DNA of 64,000 bases from Muscardinus avellanarius (lineage: Eukaryota > Chordata > Mammalia > Rodentia > Gliridae), in contig OY726572.1 of assembly GCA_963383645.1 (NCBI GenBank), positions 25,660,792-25,724,791 on the forward strand, read 5' to 3'. The translations under genes were made by a program, and so were the position numbers. The notes under the pieces were generated by a model that was given only the letters and a program-made list of their open reading frames with translations, had not been told where the DNA came from and ran no database searches. Below, in pieces: positions 1-13,310 of this stretch (its first letter is position 1; the number at the start of each line of letters is the position of its first letter).

Positions 1-337
1 AACTCTGGCCTACACCCTTAGCCTAACCCATCCCTCCATCTGAGATAGGAGAGCCTTGAGGGAAGGAGCCATGTCCAGTTAGTCTTTGTGTCCCAGTTGC
101 TTCCTGAGACCCTGGTGCATCCTTGACATGTTGAGAGAAAAGTCAACACACGTACAGAGATCTCACTGGATACGACAGCAACCCTTTGAAACCTCCTCAG
201 TGGTTTCCCAGGGCAGTCAACGAGACAGAGATGGGATACAAAGGAAGGGAAAGTCAGGGGGAAGGAAGGGCAAGCAGGAAGGGCCCAGAAACACTCCCAG
301 ATCCCCCAGAATCCCCCAGGCTGGCCCGCGCCCTCAC

Positions 338-479
338 CGATCTCCGTGTTCCCCACCACCAGCTTGGCGTCAGGGTGCTCAGCTTTGTGGTCCAACAGCT
401 CCTTCAGGGTAGAGGCCTGGATCCAGGTCACGCGCTCCCCTTCGAAGCGCAGCTGCTTCCGCGGAGTGTCTTTCAGCCT
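338..479 (-). CDS. XDH: XDH exon 9 (residues 218-265, start of FAD domain)
   Basis: Encodes [20 protein letters not shown] and on to [13 protein letters not shown], plus the first base of Gly265. LVVGNTEIG is the conserved FAD pyrophosphate-binding motif. The acceptor is ttcctag|AGG and the donor G|GTGAGG. The next exon lies beyond position 1. Confidence 0.95.
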
Positions 480-1562
480 CTAGGAAATGCAGTTTGCTTA
501 CTGTTCCGCCTCCTTCTGCCTGCTCTCCTTCCCCTGAGAAACTGCTTTAAGTCTGTAATGGTCTCAATTCCTCTGTTGACTTGCTCAGTATTGGGCTTGC
601 AAAGGAGGTTGATACATGTTGGGGAGAAGCGAGGGGAACTAGTAGGTACCGAGGCAAGAACTCCAACTGGGGCTTGTTAAACACATCGTCCCTCTCGGTC
701 TCGGGAAGACCTCAGTGAAGGAGGCATTGTGAGCCTCATATACAGGTGCAGGAGCAACCCGAAGATCGAGGATGTTGAGGGACCAGCTGAAAGTCACCTA
801 CTAGGAGGTGAGACCAGCCAGGTCACCTGACCTGACAGAAAACCCAGGCTCCTTGCAGTGCTCGATACTGTCTCCAGGAGGTGCAGTGGACGGGGTGCAA
901 GGAGGTCGGGAAGGATGGAGTGTCAGAAGGAAATGCAAAGGAGGGCTGGAAAAGAGAGCCCCCCACCTCCCGGTCAGACTGATGGTGCTTTCCAGGTTTC
1001 ACAACCCGAAGGAAGATCTGCGGGTGGCCTGCTGCAATGATCTGTTGAGCCTGGAAGGCAGTCTTTATGAACACCACATTCCTGAGAAATGTACACCTGA
1101 AACCCTCCGAGGGTGACTTCTTTCCTTCCTTGTCATAAGCGTTGAAGTGAATGTGAAAAAGCAGATGTGAGGTATGTTTGAGACAGAACTGCTCTGGAGT
1201 GTGTGCTTTGAATATAGCTCTTTTTGTTTGTTCCTAAATAAATAACCTTCTTATAGAGAGACAGAGAGGTGGCTTGGTAGGCTTACACATTAGATATGCC
1301 AGGGGGTCAAGAAATAGAGCACACCTGTGATTGACACACAGTGTGTCCTCCTGGGTTTATAGAATAGCAAGGAATATAGACATCGGGAAGTAATTGTGTG
1401 ATAGGTGTGAGAAAGGTATAGGATTCTGGGGGAGCATGACCTCATAGGGTGTTGGAAAAATGAAGGAAGATGGTCTGAAACCTCAACCATGGGTGTAAAA
1501 ATAAAGCAGGTGTCAGGAGGCCACAGCTCAGCAACGCGGCCTTCTCTCAGGGAATCACTTAC
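480..1562. other. XDH intron 8, no gene seen
   Basis: Apparently unique intron sequence. An open frame at about 823-1077 (minus) has no homology I recognise and no supporting splice context. Confidence 0.6.
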
Positions 1563-1649
1563 CAGCAACTCTGGAGGGAAGATGGGCTCCTGGGTGGGAT
1601 CCAGGGGCATGAACTCTTCTGGCTTGAATAAGGATGGTGAGAGGGTGAC
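1563..1649 (-). CDS. XDH: XDH exon 8 (residues 189-217)
   Basis: Encodes [20 protein letters not shown] and on to PIFPPELL, the linker leading into the FAD domain. It is 29 codons, phase 0, with acceptor ccctgcag|GTC and donor GTAAGT. Intron 7 before it is only 305 bp. Confidence 0.95.
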
Positions 1650-1954
1650 CTGCAGGGAAAGAGAACAGGTAAGTGGTTCGGCATCTCTTCCTTTTAGATG
1701 CCCATGGGACTGGTCCAGCCCTCACTCCAGTTATGTTCGTTCCCAGTCCTCGGCAGGCTGGCAGAGGGGCAGGCAGCTCCTGGGATGCTTGAACAAGGAA
1801 GCCTCGCCAAGGGACCAGAGCTAACACACACCTCATCATCTTCGTCCCCGACTCCTGCTGAAGTTCCCTCTTCCAGCCACCACTGCCGGGACCAGGAAAG
1901 TGTAGCCTGAGACTGCGCCCCAGGCTCCCAGCAGGAAAGGACTCACTTACTTAC

Positions 1955-2023
1955 CGTGTGGTCTTTTGTCTGGTTCATGCAGCAGTCTGGGTTGTTGCCG
2001 TTACCTCCACAGCATCCACCATC
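1955..2023 (-). CDS. XDH: XDH exon 7 (residues 166-188)
   Basis: Encodes the cysteine- and asparagine-rich segment DGGCCGGNGNNPDCCMNQTK followed by DHT. This is the start of the flexible linker between the iron-sulfur and FAD domains. It is 23 codons, phase 0 at both ends, with acceptor tctctag|GAT and donor GTAAGT. It is separated from exon 6 by 8.2 kb, much of it an old L1. Confidence 0.94.
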
Positions 2024-2339
2024 CTAGAGAGATGACATTCACATAAGGGTATTTGCAGAGTTTTCACCGAATTTAAGGAACTAACTTCAGTGATTAATAT
2101 CTAGTGAGATCCAGCTCTGATACCTGTCCCCAGCACCTTCCAGAGGACCAGAGACCCCCACACCCCATCCCATGTGCCTCCATGCACAGAGTCCAGGCCT
2201 CCCCTGGATTCTCTCTTGCTTGGCTGAGGTACACTAAATAACTCAGGGATATTTAATCCATGAATTAATCCAGGAAAAATATGGAAATCTATTTTCAAGA
2301 AAACTCTTCCATCAAAGCTAAGTCCTATTTTATCAAAAT

Positions 2340-2563
2340 GTTTTTTTTTTTGTTTTTTTTTTGCAGGTCTGGGGATGGAACCCAGAGGCATTTGACCTCC
2401 AAGCTACAACCCCTGCCCTATTTTTTTATTCTTTATTTTTAAAAAGGGTCTCACTGAGTTGCGGAGGGCCTCACTAAGTAGCTGAGGCTGTCTGAGAGCT
2501 GCGATCCTCCGGTCTCAGCCTCCCAAATGCTGGGATTACAAGCATGCGCCACCACACCCGGCC
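2340..2563 (-). mobile_element. B1-dID composite SINE
   Basis: Read on the minus strand, a B1-like left half (GCCGGGTGTGGTGGCGCATG) is followed by an A-rich linker and an ID-like half with a tRNA-type A box, ending in a poly(A) tail (poly-T at 2340-2362 on plus). It lies in XDH intron 6. A short direct repeat (caaaatg) flanks it. Confidence 0.9.
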
Positions 2564-3759
2564 AAAATGTATCGTTACAACCATTTCCCTCCTTTCCTTA
2601 GAAATCTCCTAGGAAAAATTATCAGAGATTCTCTCAGGACATGCGTGGCTCTGCTTCTGCATCAGCCAAGCTCTATGGTGGACCAGTGCTGGCCCCAGAA
2701 ATGCACCCTGCCGGTGTGCTCAGTGGTCTCCCTGCTAGGTACTTCATCTCAGAAAACTAAATGCTTTTCACTCTTCACTGTGGACCTATTCTACAGATAC
2801 AACCACCTGTCACCTATGGAGAAGGACTTGCTCGGGAACCTCCAGACACCAGTAGCAGAGAAGAGCATAAAAAGAGTACAAAATCGCTTATTTCCAGAAC
2901 CCAGACCTTGCAGGACAGAAAAGGGTATGTTCACCCAGCTAATCTGTACCAAGAAGGCAGGAATTGCAGCTTGGGGCCTCAGAAGACACTCCAGAATCAT
3001 GGGGTTGTACCGAGATGCAAAAAGTGGGTGAAAATCACAGGTGCTTTTCTAGGGTAGCCAGTTCCTGAAGAGCAGGCTGGGAAGGCCCCATGAGTCACAG
3101 GAAACATTTCCCTGCTGGCATTCTTGAAAGGGTGTGTCATGACGCACTATCCTTCCCAAGAGAGCTCTCAGCAGGTCATGTGGCTGAAGGTGTGGCCTTT
3201 GAGAGCTTGTGAGCATAGCCAGGTCATGGCACCAGAGAGAAGCCTTCCCAGGCCTCGACCAGCACATGTGGTCGGTGTGCGCAGCCCTCCTGGCTTTGCC
3301 ACTGGACACCACACCTGTTCTGCCATCTGGACGCTTCTACTTCCACTTTGATCTTCCCCTCTACATTTAGACAGGACAGGAGGAAAGAAGAGAGGTCCCT
3401 TAGTGCCTCTTTCCATCTATCTCTATGGAGAAGGAATGGTGCAGGGGAATTCTCAATCCCATGTGAAGCAAGAGGAACTCGGCAGTAAGATGTCAGCCTC
3501 GCCTTCCAGAGGAGGGAGAGACTTCACACAAGTACATTTTCCAGACAAAGTGCCAGCCCATTACCACTCAGATCCTTTTTCTTGATGATTCATTTATATG
3601 TTTACAACATAAGTTATTGTATATTACCATAATATGTCACTGCCCTCCCCGGGTCTGCCAAGCTGGGATAAGGCTGGTTCTACCCCAACCCTCCTGAGAT
3701 TTCCACTTTATAAAGTAAGCTAAGATTTCTGGGCTTATGCCTTTAAAAAAATATATAGG
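2564..3759. other. XDH intron 6, unassigned part
   Basis: No gene or clear repeat recognised. The open frames here are short and have no recognisable domain. Confidence 0.5.
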
Positions 3760-6700
3760 GTTTCTTTTTCAGTAATTTTAGGTTCACAGGGAAATTTAGT
3801 AGATGATACAAAAAAAATTCCCAAATTTCCCCTCCGCACACAACCTCTACCACTATCAACATCTGCACCAGAGTGGTACATCTGCTACAGCAACACAAAA
3901 TCACTCAAAACCCATCATTTACATGGGGACTCACTCTTGTTGAACACGCTATGAGCTTTGGCAGATGCACAGTGAAGTGTGTCCACTATTATAGTATCAT
4001 TCAGAAGAGCATTACACTGCCCTAAAAATCCTGTGCTCTGCCTTGTCATCCTCCCTCCCTCTCACCCTAACAACCACTAATCCTCTCACTGCCTCTGCAG
4101 TTTTGCCTTTTCTAGAATGTCATACAGTTGATATCATCAAATAGGTACTCTTTAGAGATTGGCTCCTATCACTTAGTAATACACATTTAAGATTCCTCCC
4201 ATGTCTTTTCATAGCTTGACAGCTTATTTCATTTTAGTACCGAATAATACTCTTTGGCACCACGGCTTCATCATCCATTTACCTACTCAAGAACATCTTG
4301 GTTGCTTCTAAGTTTTGACAGTTATGAATAAGGCTTCTATAATATTCCTGTTCAAGTTTTTTTGGTAGACACATTTTTCATGTCTTCTGGGTAAATATCA
4401 TGGAAGGCAATTGCAGGGTCATACAGTAAGAGTTGTAAAAACTGCCCAATTGTTTTGGAGAGTGTCTGTTCAGTTTGCTCTGCCTCCAGCAACAAATGAG
4501 AGTTCTGCATCTTCTCCACTTTTGGTGATATTAGTGTTTCAAATTTGTCCATTCTAATAGGTATGCCATAGTATCTCATTGTTTTGGTTTACAGTTCTCT
4601 AATGATACAATGGTGCTGAACTCTTTACATATTTACATGCCGTTCATATATCATCTTGGACGAAGTATCTCTTCTGGTCTTTTGCCCTTGCCCGTTTTTT
4701 AGTTGAGTTGCTCATTTTCTCATTGGTGAGTTTTAAACTTTTCTAATATTCTGAACAAGTGTCTTATGGCATTTTGCAGAACAAAAACTTTTAATTTTCA
4801 TAAGTCATAGGTTATCAATCATTTATTTCATGGATCATGCCTTTGGTGTTTATCTAAACATTCATTGCCACCTGCAAGGTTATCTAGATTTTCTCTTATG
4901 TTATCTCCAAGGAGTTTTGTAAAGTTTTTTATTTACATTTAGGTCTCTGACTCAACTTGAGTGACTTTTTAATAAGGATTATAGTCTGTGTCTAGATTCA
5001 TTATTTTGTATGGGAATGACCAGTTATTCTAACACTGTTGTTTAAAAGACTTATCTTTGCTCCATGCATTGCTCTTTTGTCAAGGATCAATTAACTCTAT
5101 ATTTTTCTATTTCTGGACTTCGATTCTGTCTCATTGGTTTATTTGTCTATCCTTCCACCAGTACCACGGTGTCTTAATAACTATAGCTTTATAATAAGTC
5201 TTGAAATTGGGTAGTTTATTCTCCAAGTTTATTCTTTCAACATTAGGCTGGCTATTCTGGGTCTCTTCTCTCTTCATATAAACTTTATCCACAAAAACTT
5301 AGCTAGAATTTAGATTGGGAATGCACAAAATCTATAATCAAGTTTTGAAAACTGACCTCTTGATAATATTGAGTCTTCCTATCCATGAAAATCTACCCAT
5401 TCATTTAGTTCTTTGATTTTGTTCATCAGTCTTGCAGTTTTTCTTACATATATCTTGTACTTTTTTTAGATTTATACCTAAGCATTTCACTTTGGGGAAA
5501 ATGCTAATGTAAAAAGTAATGAATTTCTAGTTTTAGATTTTTACTCCTTCTTAATATATGTATTCAAAGTTTTGAATATTTCTCTCTAGACTTTGCTTTT
5601 ACTGCATGCCCCAAATTTCTCTCTAGACCTTGCTTTTACTGCATGCCCAAAATTTTTGATAAATTCCATTTTTAATTTCATTTAGTTCAAACTATTTTAG
5701 AATTTATCTTGAATTTCTTCTTTGACTTGTATGTTTAAAAGTGTGTTGTTTAATTTCACACACAATATTTTTAGGTTGTCCAGTTATGTTTCTGTTATTG
5801 ATTTCTAGTTTAATTTCACAGTATTCCAAGAGCAGACACTGTAATCTTTATGCTTTTACATTTGTTTTATAGTCCATAATACTGTCTACCTTGGCCAGCT
5901 TCCATATGAGCTTAAGAAGAGTATCTTTTTTCTGCTGCTGTTGGCCAGCCTTTAAGTGTCAATTATACCCAGCTAATTGATGATGCTATCGAGTTCAACT
6001 AGGTCCTTATTAATTTTTGCCTGTTGGATGTGTCCAATTCTGGTAGAAGGGCATTGAAGTCTTCACCTAAAATAATGGATTCATCTATTTGTCTTTACAA
6101 TTCTAGAACTTTTTGCCTTGTATACTTTCATCCTTTGTTGTTAGGTATATACACAGAAAAAATTATTGGATCTTCATAGGGTATGGATCCCTTTATTATT
6201 ATTTAATGGCCCTCTTTCTCTCTGACCACTTTCCTTATTTTAAAGTCTTCTTTGTCCAAAATTAATATAGCTACTCCCACTTTCCTTTTATTAATGTTAG
6301 CATGGCAGATCTTTCTGCATCCACGTACTTTTAATCTCTTTGTTTCTTTGTAGTTAAAATGGGTTTCAAATAGACAACATATATTTAAGTCGTGCTTTTT
6401 TATCCACCGTGACAATGTCTGTCTCAATTTGTATATTTGTACTGTCAACATTTAAGGTGATTGTTTATATGTTTAGAGTATTATTTACCATATTTGTTAT
6501 TATTTTCTGTTTATTTATCATATTTTCTACTTATTTTTGTCTTTTACACATTTTCCGACTTTTGTGGTTTTAACTGAGCATTGTATACTATTCTATTTTA
6601 TCTTCTTTCATAGAAAATCCATTATACTTCTCTTTTCAGTTTCTTTTTCTGTGTTGCCCCAAAGTTTGCATTATACATTTGTAAGTAATCCAACTCCGCT

Positions 6701-6987
6701 TTCAAATAACATTACAGCACTTCATGACTAGTGCAAATGCCGTATAATAAATCCTAATTCCTCCACCTTGTTTCCTTTATCATTGCTGCTATTATTTCAT
6801 TTATACATAAATCAAATACATGCTGCTATTGTTGTCCCCAACAAGCTATCTACAAGATTAAGTATAAGAAAAATAAAATTTTTAATTTTACTATTATTAA
6901 TCCATCCTCCAATGCTCCACTTTGCCTTACATACATCTGAGTTTCTGACTTTTATCATTTCCTTCTCTCTGAAGAATCTCTCTCTCC

Positions 6988-7039
<52 letters not shown>

Positions 7040-8620
7040 CCCTCCTTTCCTCCTTTTGTTCTATTCTCCTTAAATATTTTCCATTCTCTTGCATGGTTTC
7101 TGAGCAATATGATATAAATCATATCTTTGTTCATCTATGGTTAAGGTGTATTTTTCTCTGCATTCTTTCAAAAGAGTTTTTCTTTACTTTTAATTTTCTG
7201 AAATTGTAATATAACATGCCTCAGGTAGGATTTTTATTTGAGTGTTTGTTGTTGTTTTGTTTCAGTTTTGTTTGGAGTTTTTTGTTTGGGCATTTATCCT
7301 GCTTGGGGTGTTCTCTGAATTTCCTGACTATATGGTTTGGAGTCTGATATTAATTTTGGAAATTTTTCATTCATTATTGTTTCAGATATTTCTTTGGTTC
7401 CTTTCTCTCTTCCTTCTCCTTTTGATATTCCCATTACATGTATATTATACCTGTAATAGTTGGCCCGCAGTTCTTGGATTGTCTGTTCCTTCCCCCCCAC
7501 ACCCACTCTGTTTTATCACTACGTTTTGGTTTTGGACATTTGTGTTGCCCTATCCTCGGGCTCAGAGAGCCTTTCCTCCACCATGTTTCATGTCCTAATG
7601 AATCCACACCAAAGTTGGAACATTGCGTTCCAGTGTTTTGATATCTAGCACTTTTAAATGATTCTTTCTTAGAATTTTTATCTGTCTCTTACATTATTCA
7701 TCTCTTCTTGCATGTTGCCTACTTTTTCCATTAAAACCTTTAGTGAATTAAGCATAATCTTAAAGAAAATACTCTGGCTTGGTATTTCCAACATCCCTGC
7801 CATATCGACTCCAGTTCTGTTTGTTCAGTCTCTTTAAACTATGTTTGCCTTTAAGTATGACTGGTAATTTTCTGTTGAAAAATAAGACACTGTGCTCTAT
7901 AAAAGAGCCTGCTGTGAGCAAGCCTCTAGCAATGTGTTGATAAGGTGTGGAGTATAAATAATTATCAATAGTCCTAAGACTAGGTCTTAGTTTCTAGGTG
8001 AGTCTGTGCACTTGAACAGCAAATTTCTCAGGCACCTCCCAATGGGTTTTCTTTCTCCCACCGGTGGGTCAGGGTGATGGGAAGGGTCTGGAAGTTTCTT
8101 TTCCTCCAGACAGGTTAGGCTCTGATATCACCTCACAAGTTTAGGCTCTGGTAAAATCGTTTCTTCTGAGGACAGGCCTTGTTAAGAAGAAGAGAAATGC
8201 TCTGGTGTGTTTCAAAATGATTCCTTTTCCCTGCTCCCTCCCAGAAGCACAAGGGAATTTTCCTCCAACACTTACTGTGAAGACTGGAGAGAGTTTCTGG
8301 AAATAAAAGTATGAAGTGGTCCCCAGGACTGAGTCCCCCTAGGGTTTGTATCTCCCAGGCTTGTCCACATTATACCTCCAGCTATTCATCAATCACTGCG
8401 CAGGATTTCCCTTTCTAGTACTGCTGCGGGCACAGGTTCTGCTTCTGCTCCAGTACGTTGTGATTCTCTGTATCCACCAGTCTGTCTCCAGTTCCAGGAG
8501 GAACAGTTAGTCCTAGTCTCTGATGAGTCTTAAGAGTCATGATCTTTTAGTTTGTTCAGCTTTTTATTTGTTGTTAGAATAGAACAAAAATGTCTAAGCT
8601 CCTTACATATCCATACCAGG
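3760..8620 (-). mobile_element. Old, decayed L1, minus strand, within XDH intron 6
   Basis: The 3' end is at low coordinates. Broken ORF2 pieces are readable on minus at 4352-4579 and 6203-6451; the latter contains an L1 endonuclease-like stretch (CCLFETHF, then GVAILILDK). At 7294-7506 minus there is an ORF1-like stretch (YNIHVMGI, then EKGTKEISETIM), and beyond it 5' sequence of ancient L1M type to about 8.62 kb. Many stops and frameshifts show a dead fossil. A (CT)n tract has expanded inside it at 6979-7036. Confidence 0.85.
6970..7040. repeat. (CT)n microsatellite
   Basis: Nearly pure CT dinucleotide run inside the old L1. Confidence 0.97.
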
Positions 8621-10258
8621 TCAGAAACCAGAAGTCTTGCTTGTGCTAATTTTTATGACTTTTTCATTTCCCCCTGACACCAGATGGGGGTTGTCACTCT
8701 TGCAGTGAACAGTGTGTTCACCTCTAGCAGACCCTCCTCACTCTTTTCTAGTGTGTGCTACACACGGAAAATCTAAGAAATCAAGTTTGTTACAACTGTG
8801 CATAGAGTAGAAGTAAACAAGCTCTGAATAAAGGTTCCAGGAGCCTCTGCACACCTTCCCTGTGCCAGGCATTGGGCTGCTCAGAGATCTCAGCCTGGCT
8901 CTGCTCTACCTGCTGCAAAGCTGTGTCAAGACAGGTGTTTCTACACCTTATAATCAGGAACCACTTCAATGCTGATAAAACTCAGACCTTGGGAAGGAGT
9001 GCAGCTGTTGGCTACACTCAAATGAATGCCCTTCTCTTAGGAGACGCCACGAGGACTGGTTAAATTGTATGTCTCTAAGCAGGCTCCTGTGATGTAAAAA
9101 GGCAAAATTAACAATCCCTGGTTCTCAGGGAGGCCTGAGCTATTAATGATGATTATGTGGTGGGTAAAGGGGAAATGTACCAGCATCATAATTTATTGTT
9201 TCATTTACTGACTACTCGGGATGCACCAGGCATTGTCCTGAAAGCTTTGCAGGAAGTACCTAATTTTTACAAACACTAGAAGGTAGGTACTATTACAGTT
9301 TTCATTTTAGAAACAAGGGATACTTTCCCAGAATGACACATTATGATGGGAAAGGGTCAGAACCCAGGTTATAAATTCCAAATCTGTGCTTTTGACCACT
9401 TGCATTTAATTGCACACCTTCTACTTCATTATCAACAGCCATCTCCAGGGTGTGGTGTTTTTCATCCTTATGGGAACTCATCTCTTCCTCCACCCACCCC
9501 CTCTTGGTTCATGTGGACCCAACACTCCTTTTCATGATATACCAACCCAAAAGGAGAGTGAAAGACACAAACATCTGTAACTCTCTTCCTAGACTCTGAA
9601 TCAAATGGATATTTAAAAAGATTTGGATGGATTCAGGACCCATTTGACCCAGTTGAGGAATCGGGTAAAACTTGTGGGGACTAAGCCAAGAAAAGAGAGG
9701 CCAGCCTCCATCCTCCTGGCCAGAGGACAGGTTTATGTCTACCTTTATATAACCAGTGCCCACACACTGGCTGTGGTTTCTTGCTTGGAGTTATATGAAC
9801 ACTCCAGGGGTTCACAAACTGTCTGGAGATCTAATTATCAGCTCCATAAGCCCAGCAGAGTGCCAACTGCAGAAAGCAGCCAGGAAAGGGAGGAGGAGGG
9901 TAGCGAGTGCTGAGCCAGGCAGGGCTGTAGTGTTGTTAAATGGCATATTCAGCACCTGTGCCATGGCTGAGCCTGCCAGCCTCTGGAGAAGGCTGCCGAG
10001 CCCAACACCCCGAGGCAGCTCGCACTCAGGCAGGTGCCTCTTCTAGGAAGCAGGACCCTGGGCCTTCACAAAGAGGAAAGCTCTATGCTGTGGAAAATAA
10101 CAGCAGAAACCAACTGCCCACAGCACCTTCCCCAGTGGAGGACCGATGAACTGCATAGCTCTTAGGGAGACAAGAAGGCTGTGGCTCCCTTTTAATTGGG
10201 ATCCCCGAGGGCTGCTGCTTTAGGAGCAGGGCCACCGATGCTCTGGGGCCCCACTTAC
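8621..10258. other. XDH intron 6, 5' part; possible MIR at about 9215-9400
   Basis: Mostly unique sequence. About 9215-9400 has the wording of an antisense MIR (GGTAGGTACTATTACAGTTT followed by a degenerate gradient to AGAACCCAGGTT). No gene seen. Confidence 0.4.
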
Positions 10259-10320
10259 CCGAGCGAAGGTCCGGAAGCCCTGGAGGATGGGTCTGTAGCC
10301 TGTGCAGCGGCACAGGTTCC
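10259..10320 (-). CDS. XDH: XDH exon 6 (residues 145-165)
   Basis: Encodes [20 protein letters not shown] and Arg165. Cys148 and Cys150 (CRC) complete the second [2Fe-2S] cluster. The acceptor is ccacag|GG and the donor is a consensus GTAAGT. Length is 62 bp (two bases plus 20 codons). Confidence 0.95.
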
Positions 10321-11227
10321 CTGTGGGCCAAGGGAGAATCAGCGATGTTATCACTGGCCCGGGCAGCCGAGGGGCTGTGGCTTTGCTTCCGCTCAGTTCT
10401 GTGCTCCCTTTGCAGCTCTGCCTTTGACACTCTATTTCATCTGTCTGGAAGTCTCTCTTCCTTCCCATATTTCTAGCTTCAAAATGTTACCATGGCCCCT
10501 CATTCCCCTAGGAAGCCTTCTTGGAATTCACAGGATGAGCCAGGGTCCCTCTTGGTATTCCCAGGGTGCCTGGTCACTGAACTTACCAAACTACATTACA
10601 AACTCTCTTCTCTTACAGCAGGAGCCCCTGGGGTGGAAGGACCACATCTTCATCCTGTGTCCATTGTACCTTGTACAGTGCCTGACAGAGGACTCAAAAT
10701 AACTGGACAAGTGATAGGCTGAAGTGCTGAGTGGGAGTTCCTGGATTCATTTCAGAGAACTAGATGCACAGGCAGGCTCTGGGGCCCATCCACAGGAGGT
10801 GGGCTAGGGAGCCAGTCCCTGAGGGGCCCAGAGCCCTGCCACTGTTCTCAGGGCAGCCTGTGCCCTGAAAAAGGCTTTTCTGGTGGTGTTGAGGAAAGAA
10901 AGCCACATCATCAGGCTCTGTGAAGTTTCCCAAATGATCTCTGGTGCCAGCTGCCCAGTGTCAGGGCCACCCAAATGCTGGAGGAGGGCAGGAAGAACAC
11001 TCAGAAGGAGGGGACCCCAGGAGATCTCCAACCCACCAACCAACTGTTCTCCGGACTAAGAGAAGCTAACTGGCTAGCAGCTCTTAGCCGCCACATTGGG
11101 GTAGCTTGAGCCTTCCTCCAAAGTACCAGCCCTCACACTCCCAGCCCAGCCCTAGCTGTCACTTGGCCCTGTCCTGACCCCTCCACCCCCAGGGCCCCCC
11201 CACCTCCTGGCTGTGCTGCAAGCCTAC
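10321..11227. other. XDH intron 5, nothing recognised
   Basis: Short intron with no repeat or gene that I can support. The open frames overlapping exon 6 on the other strand are shadows of the exon. Confidence 0.6.
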
Positions 11228-11354
11228 CTTGGAAGGCATTCTCAATCTCCTCTATGGTGGGCTCGGGCTGGTTCCGAAGCAGCGTGTACATGCTCATGAC
11301 GATGCCAGGGGTGCAGAACCCGCACTGGGAGCCATGGCTTTTTGCAATTCTCTC
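11228..11354 (-). CDS. XDH: XDH exon 5 (residues 103-144, second [2Fe-2S] ligands)
   Basis: Encodes [20 protein letters not shown] and on to EEIENAFQ, plus the first base of Gly145. Cys113 and Cys116 in the QCGFCTPG motif are two ligands of the second, helical-domain [2Fe-2S] cluster, which passes electrons from the molybdenum site towards FAD. The acceptor is ctttag|GAG and the donor is GTAGGC. Length is 127 bp. Confidence 0.95.
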
Positions 11355-11514
11355 CTAAAGGGACAGATGACACAGATGTCTGTATTGGCAGGACCTCTCC
11401 CCTAGCTCTCTGCACAATGCACCTAAAGCCAGCCCCTGCTGAGAGGCAATGAGAATAGCAGTCAGGTCCCCAAGCCCCTCCAAGGCGATTATAAGGAGGA
11501 TCAACTACCACTTG

Positions 11515-11518
<4 letters not shown>

Positions 11519-11565
<47 letters not shown>

Positions 11566-11586
11566 CTCTATCTCTATCTCTATCTC
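11519..11586. repeat. (CT)n then (CTATCT)n tract
   Basis: A pure CT run followed by ctatct variants, abutting the poly-T side of the next SINE, so it probably grew from that SINE's A-tail. Confidence 0.95.
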
Positions 11587-11805
11587 TTTGTTGTTATTGT
11601 TTCTAGTTTTTGTGTACTGGGGATTGGACCCAGAGGCATTCTACCTCTGAGCTATACTCCTAGCCCTTTTTATTTTATTTTTGAAACAGAGTCTCTCTAA
11701 GTTGCTGAGAGTCTTCCTAAGTTGATAAGGCTGGCCTCGAACCTGTGATTCTCCTGTCTTGGCCTCCCAAGTACTGGGATCACAGGTGTGTGCCACTACA
11801 CTCAT
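11587..11805 (-). mobile_element. B1-dID composite SINE
   Basis: On minus it reads a B1-like half, an A-rich linker and an ID-like half (read on plus as ggggattggacccagaggca). It lies in XDH intron 4 with a CT-rich expanded tail. Confidence 0.9.
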
Positions 11806-12256
11806 CTCTACTACTTACTTTTAAGGAGTTAATGAGATAGTTTATGCAAAACTCTTGCCTCTTACCTGGCATATAGAAGGTAGTCAGTCAATATTAGCTC
11901 TTAGTGGGCAAAGTCCCTTCAAAGAACAGTAAAGTACAGTGGGAAGTCGGCCCAGGGAATGTAGGGATTTACCCAAGAGCACACGTGGTGAACAGAAGAG
12001 CTCTATTGTGTTCCCTTGAACACACTACCCTGGAGTCCAGCTCAACCAGCATCCCACCAGAGCACATCCTAGTCCCATCTGGAGCCCCACTGCATTCCTG
12101 CATTCCCAGGGGAAGGCTGTGCTAGGAGGCCAGCAGAGGCATGAAAGCCGTGAAATACATCCAACTGGATCATTCTATGCAAGAGATGTCACAGAATTCC
12201 CACTCCCAGCTGGAAGGTCTTTACTGTAAGGAGCTTCTCATCTGTGTGACTTTCCC

Positions 12257-12441
12257 TTTTTTTTTTTTTTTTGCGGGTCTGGGGATGGAATCCTGGGGCA
12301 TTCAACCTCTGAGCCATACCCCCTGCCCTATTTTTTATTCTTTTTATTTTGAAACAGGGTCTCACTAAGTAGCTGAGGCTGTCCGCAAACCACGATCCTA
12401 CAGTCTCAGCCTCCTGAATGCTGGGAGCCACCATGCCCGGC
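12257..12441 (-). mobile_element. B1-dID composite SINE
   Basis: Poly-T at 12257-12272 on plus marks the tail. ID half then B1 half, ending at gccatgcccggc. Some central bases are lost. In XDH intron 4. Confidence 0.9.
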
Positions 12442-12857
12442 TTCCTTTTTCTTTTTGCTCTCTTGGGAGTCTCTCTTGGGACTTATGTTAAGTAAAATTG
12501 CCAGAATATTATAACCCTAGTACCCTGTACATTGATTTTATGAATACCGACTGAGAACCTGTTATACACGGGCACAGTAAAGGCACTGGGGATGGACCAG
12601 AGGAGAGGAGAGGTCAGGAGAGAGTTTGTGAAGCTCACATTATAGTAAGAAAAATGCTGACAAGAGTAAACCAAGAAGAAAACTCCAGGTGGAGGTCGGT
12701 GTTAGGTAGAGAGTTTATACAGAATGATCCAGAGTGATTAACTAATCAAAGTGTTCAGGAAAGGCCTCTCTGAAAAGGGCCCCTTGGAGCTGAATTTAAC
12801 AACATAATTTGGATCAGAGAACAGCATATTCCAGGGAGAAAGGGAAAACACAAGGGA

Positions 12858-13270
12858 ATTTTATTCAGCCATAAAGAACAAAATCATGTCATTTGCGGAA
12901 CTAGATTATTATGCTAAGTGAGATCAACCAGTCTCAGGAAGTCAGGAGTCAATGGTTTCTCTCCCATGTGGACCCTAGAGAGAAAGTAGGAAACAGAGAA
13001 ACTTTAGATAAATAAGGAGAGAGAAGAGAATAGTGGAAAGGTATAGGGGAAGGAAGTGGGGGAGAAAAAGGAAGAACTGATGGAGAAAACAGCTCAAATA
13101 ATGCTATGACCCTATATGGAGGTTTCACTACTCATCTACCAGAAGGAAGGGGTTGCTGGGTGGGCTCCAAAGGGAGATACACCAGGTGCTGTGTGCAGGT
13201 GTGGATGTATCACTTTGAACCTCAGTATAATGTAGAATTACAGTGTGTCAACAAAAACATTTTTTAAAAA
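12858..13270 (+). mobile_element. L1 3' end fragment
   Basis: Begins in the last part of ORF2 (ttattcagccataaagaaca; gctaagtgagatcaaccagt) and runs through a purine-rich 3' UTR to an A-rich end near 13270. Strongly 5'-truncated. In XDH intron 4. Confidence 0.85.
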
Positions 13271-13310
13271 TGGAGAGAACAAAGATGTCACTGTAGGTTT
13301 TGATGGTAGA

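Noticed and set aside
823..1077. Minus-strand frame with FIKTAFQAQQIIAAGHPQIF
   Set aside because: It looks protein-like but matches no XDH exon or family I recognise, lacks suitable splice sites and lies inside intron 8.
6768..7073. Plus frame ending in a serine-leucine repeat
   Set aside because: Simply the translation of a (CT)n microsatellite inside an old antisense L1.
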